From Dipteronia dyeriana (lineage: Eukaryota; Streptophyta; Magnoliopsida; Sapindales; Sapindaceae), in the NCBI GenBank assembly GCA_032871835.1, contig CM065299.1, positions 3,443,001 through 3,507,000 of the forward strand: a stretch of 64,000 nt of DNA, in the 5' to 3' direction. A program made the translations under genes and the position numbers. Below the pieces are notes generated by a model, which was given only the letters and a program-made list of their open reading frames with translations, ran no database searches and was not told the origin of the DNA. Positions 35,801 to 45,758 of the stretch are shown one piece after another (position 1 is the first letter of the stretch; each line of letters begins with the position of its first letter).

Positions 35801-37922
35801 GAAGATGGCGAGACTTATGCTTTTGATCATGATGACCAACCAGGCGTGGTTGAGGAGGACCTCACTGGTGCAGATCCAACTTTTCCAAGTTATCATGAGG
35901 TTTTTGTTATAGACTGCCTATTCATTTGGTTTTGGCTTTTTTCACAAATTCTTTTACTTTTTCAACACTTTCTAAGAATAAAGTTGTGTTCTCATATTTT
36001 GTAAATGAATTTTGCAGGAAACTGAACCTTTTTCCTCCCAAAACCATTATATCGATGATAGACTCGAGAACATTGATGAATATATGTTTTTAAGTTTGGG
36101 ATTTTCTTCAAAACAAAATGCTTGGGCAGGTCCTGATCATTGGAAGTATCGAAAGGCTAAAGGTATGGTGGCAGGTGATACCATCAATTGACATTTTCTG
36201 TTTTTGGTGGTTCATTGGCATGAGGACATAATGGGACTATGTTCTGCAGGTTCAGAGGATGTCCCTGCTGCAGAAAATGGCTCAGCAGTACCAACTAAGA
36301 AAACAAGGAGTAAGAAACAAGCAGAGCCTGACATTGATTTCACAAAAGCCTTGGATGAAGAATTACCGGATCTTTTTGCTCCTCCAAAAAATCCGAAGTC
36401 ATTGCTGATGCCTAGAAATAGAGCACCTTGTAATACTACACTGCCAGAAGATTGTCACTATCAGCCTGAGGATCTTGTCAAATTATTTCTTCTTCCTAAC
36501 GTAATGGTAATACTTGTCACAATAGTTATAAAACTATGATGCAAATATGCAATTCACTGTTCCCACTTTTTTTTGTCCTTTTATTCATAAGATACTTCTG
36601 CTGCTTGTAGTGTCTTGGGAAGAGGAGGAGAAGAAAGTTTTCTGGTAATATTTTCTTTCTTAGCCAGATGATTATCAAATGCTTTCTTGCATATCTAAGA
36701 AGTATTAATAATTTGAGTCTACCTTTCTTTTTCTACTCAGTAGGATAGGCTTTACAATTTGTGTATCCAATTAGCATTTCCATGTTCTAATCTTTTCATA
36801 AACAAATTGTTTGGCAGATCCTGCTTTTTTTATTACTAGATAAACACTGGTCGTCTTTTTGCTTGTATTATTCTTACCATTACGAGTTTGTAGTTTGTAT
36901 AATTTCTAGTTGTTACCTTCTGGTTTTAAAATCATTTAGGCTATATATATTAAGGATTTGTTTGATTGATTTTTTTATTTTTTTTTAAATAGTACTCGTG
37001 TTCCCCATGGCAGTTCTGCTTTTCTTTTTCTTCTAAATGATGATAAAACATATTTGTTATACATGGAATTGCATAAATTCTTATATTTTGTTTGTGTAAC
37101 CATGTTTTCCTCTAAATTATCAGTTGAAGAGGGGCAGGAAACTGATGATTATGAGCCTTCATCGTCCTGGGGTGATGGAAATATGCTTGATGGTCAATTT
37201 GATGATGGAAATGACCAAAGTGATGGGGAGGACACCAACATTCTTGTCTCTCAGCCTCGTCAGGTTGGTTTGTTTCTTTCCCTAAGTTAGCCCATGAATT
37301 TTCCAATTAGTGTACGTGTACTATAATAACAAAGATCATTACAAGGTAAAAAATATATTGTTCTTGTTTTCAAGATGAAATTTAAAAAGCTAGCTCAAAA
37401 ACTTAGGCTTGTATTGTTAATAATTTGTTTTTGGTGCTTATGCTTTGCTTTTCTATCTCAATTATTCAGATACATAAAACGGAAGTTGAGTATGACAAAA
37501 CTTCCAAACAAGTTGATGTTCAAACGTTGAAAGAAACTATTTGGGAGCATATGCAGGAATCTCCTCAAATGGTTGTCCTGGTATGCAAAATATCTTTTAT
37601 ATAGGATGTTAGTTGTTATTACTTCCATAAGTTCTTGCACCTAGCATTCAAAATGCATTCAAATTGACATTTTTTTGAAATTTAATTTTTGAATTTTTGT
37701 GTCCAGAAAAAGGGTAAAGAAAAAACAGTATCTTTCCGGAACCTATTGTCCAGCTTTCCTAGTGACTGCAGAGCTGCAGCAACGATCAAGGATATCTCTC
37801 CTCATTTGTGTTTCATATGCCTGTTGCATTTAGCTAATGAACATGGTTTGAGCATCCACGGCACTCCCAACATGGATGATCTCAGTATACGCCTTCCTCA
37901 CAACATTATGCCTTACAAATAA
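32808..37922 (+). CDS. CAPH: Condensin complex subunit 2 (CAP-H, Barren), the condensin I kleisin
   Basis: Thirteen exons: 32808-33074, 33376-33474, 34129-34246, 35021-35094, 35164-35224, 35306-35506, 35613-35899, 36018-36162, 36250-36506, 36611-36644, 37124-37263, 37470-37580, 37707-37922. They give 669 aa, matching plant CAP-H (about 670). CAP-H is the kleisin that bridges the SMC2/SMC4 heads and recruits the two HEAT subunits, so that mitotic chromosomes condense. Landmarks are the N-terminal SPFFLGSNDDKLERAQARAA block, the kleisin helix region LEAGVKIYSLRVDSVHSEAYKVLGG, and the Barren core DPLYHQTSAQFDEGGAKGLLLN. A mid-segment is very acidic, and the C-terminal winged-helix part contains ISPHLCFICLLHLANEHGL. 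Start chosen at MDEVLSPNQ, as in relatives; an in-frame ATG eight codons upstream (32784) is possible. The acceptor before exon 5 is a CAGCAG tandem that could add or skip one Gln. Confidence 0.95.
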
Positions 37923-38895
37923 AGTGAGGTAAAGCATTCCCATGCCGTTGATATTTTGTACCATGACAATTAAATATCTATTATAGGTCACTTGTCTCCT
38001 CCACGTGCTAAGTTTGTTGTATTATGCATGTGTCCCTCTAGTTCATACTTAAGTTGGTACCACAAAGCAAACTCTATAATTGTCGCAGTCTTCATGTCTG
38101 TCCTCATGTGCCCACAATGCTAAATTATCATCACCACATGCACCATGTTTGAATTCTTGTTGTTAAAGGCTGGCTCACAAAGTATTAAATAGATTATCTT
38201 TAACGGAGGTTGAGTTTTGAGACCCGTCGGAGACAACAAAGAGGGAACCTTGGTATATTATATATACAAGGAGAGTACGATTCTGTTTGCACCATGTATG
38301 GTTAATAAACTTTAGTTTGAGCATTTCTCATTCTTTTATTTTACATTTTCATTTGTAATTGTGGTATAAGAGAATGCAATTATTGGATATAGAAAACATT
38401 GGATGAATCATGTGACCATGTGAGAATGATTCCACATGGTTCACAAAACTAGATTGTGAGATCATTTGGAGATTTCTGTTTTGAAGGAAAGAAAAAGAGG
38501 AAAGAGAGACTCTTTTGCTGTTTATTTACTGTTGTCTGGTCCTAAGAAACTCATGGGTCAATGGATGGTGATTGGTGACCCCAACTGTTGTTCCTTTTCA
38601 TAGAGGCCCATCTCAAGAAAAGTCATGAGTAAACAAGTCTCCTTTTATGATAAATATGTTGGTTAACATGTGCTTTGAAGACTACCCTATAAATAATTGT
38701 CATATTCATCGAATCTATATTTGTGGTTTAGGATTCCTCTCTCTATGAAGATATAACATGTAAGTCACAGCTCCCAATAACGTAATTCGGTTGATAGATA
38801 GATAAGCTTGTGTCTTGAGCATGACTCCCGATTAGTGGTTTAAATCCTACTGATGGTAAAAGCTTTAAAAAAATAAATACCTGGTCTAGAAAAGA
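37923..38895. other. 3' flank of CAP-H, no gene seen
   Basis: AT-rich DNA. Near 38840-38880 a short motif ('aaatcctactgatggtaaaagcttt') recurs in similar form near 52060-52100, suggesting a dispersed repeat. Confidence 0.45.
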
Positions 38896-38899
38896 TCTC

Positions 38900-39812
38900 T
38901 CGTAAAAATAAAAATTCATCCTCTTTTAAGTTGGGTCGGTCCAAGCCTAATAAGAGAATATATGATATGATTTTCATTCCAAAAAATATTTGAAAAAGAA
39001 AAACAAAGTAAATACGGAAAATAAAAAGAGAAAATTAATGAATAAGTAAATATGAAACTAAATATAAAAGATCTGGATGCCCTCCTGACATCACCTTGTA
39101 AATAGACACGTTGGGCATCTTTTAGATTTATTTTTTAAAAAAAAAATCTCATTTTTGGTGCAATTATTTATTGGTTTCTACGTGTTTATCATATTGCAAT
39201 TGTTAACCATGTTAATCACATTATACAAAAACAATCCCATCAATCACAGTACATCAATGATATCTCTATTGTAGGGTCAAATAATTCATCATGTAATTTG
39301 CCTGTGTAACAGCAGTTGCAAAAATTATATAGAATGTGAACATATAACAACCGACTACAGCTCCTTAGAAAATCCCATTTAACTCATTTTCAGAGAGGAC
39401 CACTCCAATTAAATGAAGTTCCCATTTTCAATTAATTATCATGTATCTATATATTCCTTAAAAAATGTTAGATTTTATAATCTGCATGTCATTTTTTAAC
39501 CTTTATATATATAAAAGATGTCATTTTGTTAACAATTTGGATTGAATTTAAGATGAATAATAATATTTTGTTCAAAAAATAATGTCAATTTAATTCGGAT
39601 GTATTTAGATGGTGATGTGAGGAGGGGATCCGGATCCATTATATTTAGTTTTATATTTACTTATTCATCAATTTTCTCTTTTTATTTTTTATATTTACTC
39701 TGTTTTTCTTTTTTAAAGATTTTTTGAGATGAAAATTGTATCTTATAATTTCTCTTGTTAGGCTTGGACCTGCCTAACTTAAAAGAGAATGATCTTTTGT
39801 CTTTACGAGTTT
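38900..39812. repeat. Long inverted repeat, ~195-bp arms, ~515-bp loop
   Basis: The left arm (38900-39095) runs through 'ctcttttaagttgggtcggt', 'attttcattcc', 'gaataagtaaatatgaaact' and 'atgccctcctgacatcacc'. The right arm (39611-39812) contains their reverse complements in reverse order. A transcript across it would form a long imperfect hairpin. It is probably a foldback DNA transposon. The right arm also begins a longer repeat that recurs at 41478. Confidence 0.8.
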
Positions 39813-40056
39813 AGCGATAAAGATTATTCTATATTTCAACAACCCCTTGTTTATTATTAAGTAATAAAAATGAATCCAAACATTAGTGTGATGTTGTTTA
39901 AAAAAAAAAACATTTGTGTAATGTAGCGTTGAATCAATTTATATATATTTTTTAAATACAAATTTATAATTTAATATTAAAATTTAGAAGAAAAAATACA
40001 TCTTAAATCTACAATCTCAACGTGTGAATATGATGACTTTATCGTTACTATAATAA

Positions 40057-40788
40057 GGTAATAAATCGAAGACAAACCTTATATAAAAAAAAAAGTTATA
40101 ATAATTGTGACTTCGATATAAATTTTAATATCTAAGCATAAATTTTATATTTATTACAACGATGTGAGCAATCTCATTTTATACCATATTTAATTAATAT
40201 TTCTAATTTGTTTTGCACGTCAACTCCTAACATAAGTGGTAGTACATTTTTCTTTCAAATTAGTGGTGCGGGGATCAAGTTCCGTTATATATATTTTATA
40301 GGCAATAAATCAGAGACAATCCTTACATAAAAAAAAAAGTTATAATAATTGTGACTTCGATATAAATTTTAATATCCAAAAATTAATTTTATATTTATTA
40401 CAACAATGTGAGCAATCTCATCTTATACCATATTTAATTAATATTTTTAATTTGTTTTGCACATCAACTCCTAACATAAGTGGTAGTACATTTTTCTTTC
40501 AAATTAGTGGTGCGGGGATCAAGTTCCGTTATGTATATTTTATAGGCAATAAATCAGAGACAATCCTTACATAAAAAAAAGAAGTTATAATAATTGTGAC
40601 TTCGATATAAATTTTAATATCCAAAAATTAATTTTATATTTATTACAACAATGTGAGCAATCTCATCTTATACCATATTTAATTAATATTTTTAATTTGT
40701 TTTGCACATCAACTCCTAATGTAAGTGGTAGTACATTTTTCTTTCAAATCGGTAGTGTGGGGATCAAGTTCCGTTATGTATATTTTAT
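40057..40788. repeat. Three tandem copies of a 244-bp unit
   Basis: Units start at 40057, 40301 and 40545, each beginning 'ggtaataaatc' or 'ggcaataaatc'. Each continues through 'attgtgacttcgatat', 'tcaactcctaa' and 'gggatcaagttccgttat'. Copies 2 and 3 are almost identical and copy 1 is more diverged, suggesting stepwise expansion. A single diverged copy of part of the unit lies at about 42350-42530. Confidence 0.9.
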
Positions 40789-41506
40789 AAGTATTCTGGG
40801 AGTTTTCTTCTATTTTATCGGAATAAATATTAATTAAATAAATAATATTTCTAATTTGTTTAGGAGATGATTTAACATTTTTTCAGTTTCAACATAATAA
40901 TTAATAAATAATTGACATTAATCCAAGTGGTGTGATTGCGACAAAACCGAAGTTAGAATAGTAAAAACATTTATAAATAAATGATACAATAACCTTATTT
41001 TGACTACTATCGTTTTATAAAAACCTACCATTTTTTTTTAAAAAAAAAAAGAAGAAATCATTATTGAATTGAAGATAAATGTAACTCATACACAACAAGT
41101 CCAAGATCTACTTCCCAAAAACAGTAATAACTATTTACATAGGAAAATAAATAAATAAATAAATTGATAAATTGAAAGTACCATTACATGCCTAGTAAAT
41201 AGTATTGCACTGTGTATCCGGTTATTATAGAGAAAAATGTGATTTCTCATCTTCTTAACCTGAAATGGTTGAAAAGGGTAAAAAAAAGTAGTTTTTTTTT
41301 TTTACACATGTTAAAAACATAAAAGTCTAAATATCCATATTTAAGTTTCAGTAATCAAATATTATATCAAAGTATGTTTGTTATAAAGAGTGTTTTTAAA
41401 ATAAAAACATTTTTATCTAGACATTCAATAATAATTCAAATGTGATGAGATATTTTTAATACTAAACCAAATTTTTGGAATGAAAATTGTATCTTATAGT
41501 TTCTCT

Positions 41507-42003
41507 AAAATGTCAATGGGACGGGTTCGTGGTTGGAAGGTTCTTCCCGCACCCCACCCCATATACTTTTTGAAAACTCATCCGCTTACAAAACCCTATA
41601 ATAAATGGAGCGGGGTGGAGTGAGGTATGCTTTTTCCATCCCCATCCAATTTAATCCATTAAACAAAAAATATTTATTAAAATATTATTACAAAATAATA
41701 TTTATTAAAATAATAAATTTATAAACTAATGAATATGATATAATATATGAAGTAATTCAAAATAAATAAATTAAAAATTATCGTATAATAATAAATCTCA
41801 AAACTAAAAAAAAAAAAATCTCAATCATTTTAAAACATAAATATTGAATTAAATGATAAAAATAATAATAACTATTACATATTAAGTAGGGTGGAACATG
41901 AATTATAAAACACATTTCACCTTATTCCCATCAAATTGAATCTCATCCCTGCTCCGTAAGAACGGGACCTATAAGGTCTTATCCCCGTAGGCTTTGCCAA
42001 CAC
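41507..42003. mobile_element. Candidate small DNA transposon inserted in copy B of the duplication
   Basis: This ~500-bp stretch interrupts sequence that is continuous in copy A. Its ends are GC-richer than its AT-rich middle and weakly inverted (left 'caatgggacggg', right reverse complement 'ggcaaagcctacgggg'). No ORF of note. The boundaries are inferred from the interruption, not from a clear target-site duplication. Confidence 0.4.
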
Positions 42004-43014
42004 TATTTGTCTTGTTATATTTGGACCGACCCAACTTAAAAGATACTGAACTTTTGAGTTTTGTCTACGATAGAAATGTTTTGCAATGAAGATTTGCTAT
42101 ATTCCATCAATGTCCCTTCATTTACTATTATGTAATAAAAATGAACCTAAACATTATTGCAAAATCCCCTTCGTTTACTTTTTGTCTTGTGATTTTATTT
42201 GAAAATAAAAATATGAGTGCGATGTAGCATGAAATATTATTATTATTTTTTACGAAAACATAAATTTATAATCTATGTTTGGAATTTGAAGGAGAAGATA
42301 CGTTTGTGATAAATTTATTATTATCGGAGTACCTTTATACTCATCTTAAATTGGAGATAACCCTTAGTTAGGGCCCACAACATTAAAATAAAATAAAAAA
42401 TTGTGACTTCGATATGAATTTTAATATTCAAACAATTAATTCTATACTTATTACAACAAATCAACAACGTGAGCAATCACATCTTATACCAAATTTTATT
42501 AATATTTCTAATTTGTTTCGGAGATAATGTTCTCAGTTTTTAAATAATACATAAATGACATTAACCATGAGGTGTGAATATCAGGATGAAGCTAGAGTAT
42601 TTTGGTTGGGTGAGCTAAACTAATATTATATATATATATTTAAACGAATTTTAACGATATAAGAAAATTATATCGACTGAAATTTTTTAAGATACATTTA
42701 GATAAGGGGGATCAAAATTCTTCTTCTAAATAAAAAAATATAAATTATTTTAGAAGATAATTATTAGATAAGAAAAAAAAAATCAATAGAGTCAAAAACT
42801 ATCTCAATTTTAATACATTTTAAAAGAATATAGAATAATAGAACCTTAGAAGTGATTTTTTTTATAATTGTTTAAATGTGTTTAGTTTTCAAAAGTTTAT
42901 TTTGTTGATGTATGATACTTTAATTTGTTATATATTTTTTTTATGTTTAGTTATGTTAATTTAATAAATATGATTGTAAATTAAATGTAAAATATAAGAC
43001 TTTAAAGGTACAAA

Positions 43015-44640
43015 ATATAAATGGGGTATTATTGATTTAGTCCCTACGTTTTTTTTCAATAATTTTTTTTTACTCACTTATCCAATTTTCACAGGATTGG
43101 CCCCTATATTTTACAAAACCGCTCATTTTGGTCATTCTATGAGTTGGACGTTAGTCTGAGTTAACTGAAAGCAGGGTATTTTGGTCATTTAATAGTTGTC
43201 TAATATATTGCGGGCACGTGTAAAAAAACAACTAAAAATATATTTATAAAAAAGAAAAATAAATATTTTTTTCAAATAATATAATTAAAAAATAATAATT
43301 TTTTTACAATTTTTTTTATTTGTAGAAAACGTTAGGAAATCAAATCAATTGAAAAAATAATTTTTTTAAAAAAAAGCTTATCATAGATCATAAATCATTT
43401 CATATCATTCAAATCAAGATAATTCATCAACACAACACAACACAAAACCTAACCTAGATTCATCACCACCAAATCAATACAAAACCAAAAGCCTTGTAAC
43501 ATTACCACTCTCTCACACCCAGAAAATCACTCTACTACCCTATCATCAAAACCAGAAAATCAAAACATCAATTAGAAACCCAGGAAACCGAAACCTTGAA
43601 TTCCCCATTTGGATCATCAATAATCAGCGTCTGCCCCTATTTGATACCCACACCATCTCCAGTCCACTATCACCACTAGACCACCATCACAAATCTAAAA
43701 CCCAAATCGATCACTACCACCAACTGAAACCCAAATCAGAAACTAAAACACCACCACCACCAGTAGAACCCAAATCGATCAAAACCATCACTACCATCAA
43801 TTGAAACCCCAGATCGAAACCAAACCCACCAATCGAATTGAATCCACATCAAACAAAGAGGATGATGAGAGAGAGAGAGAGAAAGGAACACGATCGAACC
43901 TAGATCGGTAACCAAACCCGACAGCCAAACCCATATCAAACCCGTCGACTTCGGGTAGCGTCCCTTCTGATCCACATTGTCATCGTCGCTGTTTTGGTTC
44001 TGAAGTTGTTCGAGTTGGAACGCCAATCAGTGATTAGAGGGACGACTGAGATTGATTGATTCCGTGTAGGGGTTTTTAGTGGTTTTGGTTGTTGGGTGTT
44101 TGGAAAGGGTGACTTGATTGGGTTTGGATGTTTGAGTTATTTGTGTTGTGCTATGTCGATGGTGATATTGGTGAAGAGATGAATGGGTTTGGAGAAAGTG
44201 TCTGGGTGATTTATCTGGTGATGTGTTGATGATGAAGCTGGTGAAGAGATGAATTTAGGGTTTTATTTACAGATTCAAAACAACCTAGATTTTATTTTCT
44301 TTTTTCTTTTTTTCTTTTTTGCTGTTTTGTTTTTACATTTAATTTTTATTAATATGAAAGGTAAATTTTTAATTTTTGTAAATAGTTATTATTTAATATT
44401 TTAGTACTTTTAAATAAGAAACTTAGAGGGTGAAATGGTCATTTACTTTAAATTAAAGGTTAAATAGTCAATTTACTTTTTTTTGTTTCGGTTGGCCGTT
44501 AGAAATCCGGTTAAAAGGATCAAATTGAATGTTTTTTTTAAAACAAAGGGACCAATCCGATGAAAATTGGATAAATGAATAAAAAAAAACAACTCAGAAT
44601 AAATATAGGTACTAAATCAATAATACCCCGGATATAAATG
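43015..44640. mobile_element. Non-autonomous MULE-like transposon, 1608 bp, with 9-bp target-site duplication
   Basis: The element spans 43024-44631 between identical 9-bp direct repeats ATATAAATG (43015-43023 and 44632-44640). Its long imperfect terminal inverted repeats, about 110 bp, begin GGGTATTATTGATTTAGT on the left, and the right end carries the reverse complement plus a few extra bases. A 9-bp duplication with long TIRs is the hallmark of Mutator-like elements. The interior has a CCA/TCA-rich stretch (43400-43980) followed by a GT-rich stretch. It has no transposase, only a 96-aa minus-strand ORF of no recognisable family. Confidence 0.8.
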
Positions 44641-44699
44641 GGTAAGCTTTAATTTCCTTTTCAGAAAAGTTAGTCTGGGTTACGGTCCAAACTACTTAA

Positions 44700-45130
44700 C
44701 TTGTACCTCCGCCTCTTGGTGTGATTGCCACAAAACCCAAGTTAAAATAGTAAAAAAATTTATAAATAAATGATACATTATCTTTATTTTGACTTCTATC
44801 GTATTATAAAAACCTACCAATAAAAAAATTAAAAAAGAGAAAGAAAACATTATTGAATTGAAGATACATGTAATGTAACCCACACAACAAGTCCAAGATC
44901 TACTTCCCAAAAATAGTAATAACTATTTGCACAGGAAAAAATAATAATAATAGTACACTGAGAGCACCGTCCATGACAACAGATTATCATTATTTTAATA
45001 TATATATATAATAAAACGCCGTGTATATAGTAATTATAGAGAAAAATATGGTTTCACATCTTCTTAATCGACGTGGTTAAAAAGAGAAAATGTTTTTTTC
45101 TCAAGAACATATTAAAAAACAAAAAAACTC
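44700..45130. repeat. Diverged copy of the 40920-41300 segment
   Basis: The segment shares 'ttggtgtgattgc', 'tttataaataaatgataca', 'ataaaaacctacca', 'caacaagtccaagatctact' and 'cttcttaa' with 40930-41260 in the same order. It is a direct repeat about 3.8 kb apart, flanking the MULE-containing region. Confidence 0.75.
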
Positions 45131-45601
45131 AACCTCCATATAAAATTATAAAATTGATTTTTCTTATATAGTTGTTTATATATAATTTTAGGTCTATCCA
45201 GAGCCGGCAGTGAGGGAAGGCCATCCATCCAGGATAAAGAAAAAAGGATCCGAAAAGCGGTCTAATTTTTTTATATTTAATGTTAAATAAAATGATTTTG
45301 ATTTAAATTAAAAAAACTTTAAATATTTTTTTAAAAAATCTAAACATTAAAATAATAATAAATTATCTAATTGTTTGGGATCAATATCTAAATAATTAAA
45401 GTTTTTTTTTTCTTTTTTAATACGATTTTAAAATCCTTTTACCCATACTGTATACCATATATACTCGACCACTTATAAGAATCCATTTTTCAGATTTTAC
45501 GGAAATCTTTCAAATAAAAATAGAGAACGGCTCTAGTCCATCTAGGTACTTCAACTAACAATTTAGCCGAATTACACGGACCGGGTCTTATAAGATTAGA
45601 T

Positions 45602-45646
45602 CACGTGGCCATGAACAATGATGTGGTTTACTGTTATATATAAATA
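45602..45646 (+). promoter_or_regulatory. G-box/ABRE and TATA box of the hydroperoxide lyase gene
   Basis: CACGTGGC at 45602-45609 is a G-box that also fits the ABA-response core. TATATATAAATA at 45635-45646 lies about 30 bp downstream and roughly 115 bp before the ATG. The arrangement is that of a compact plant promoter, and G-boxes bind MYC2-type jasmonate regulators and bZIPs. The sites are seen; regulation is inferred. Confidence 0.5.
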
Positions 45647-45758
45647 AAAAATTAATAAATAAATAAATAAATTGAGAGCGACCCTCTCTCCTCATGATAA
45701 TGAAAATCTCTCACTCTCATTCTCACAATCAAACACACTCTCACTATCTCTCTACTCC

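Larger units (their letters stand above)
39727..42600. repeat. Degenerate direct duplication of a ~1.2-kb block (copies A and B)
   Basis: Copy A (about 39727-40960) and copy B (about 41478-42600) share landmarks in the same order: 'atgaaaattgtatcttata', 'acttaaaaga', 'gtaataaaaatgaa', 'attgtgacttcgatat', 'atatttctaatttgttt' and 'gacattaa'. Copy B carries an extra insertion at about 41507-42003, and copy A carries extra tandem units. A further segment of A (40920-41300) recurs at 44700-45100, beyond the MULE. The whole is transposon-derived; the family was not identified. Confidence 0.65.

Noticed and set aside
40057..40788. CRISPR-like array
   Set aside because: The repeats are 244 bp, contiguous without spacers, and in a plant nuclear context.
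43736..44026. 96-codon minus-strand ORF inside the MULE
   Set aside because: Trp/Val-rich reading of a CCA-rich tract, with no recognisable domain; kept only as a note on possible captured sequence.
45672..45758. Longer N-terminus for HPL
   Set aside because: The upstream extension of the frame begins with TTG, not ATG; the first in-frame ATG is 45759 and lies a normal distance from the TATA box.
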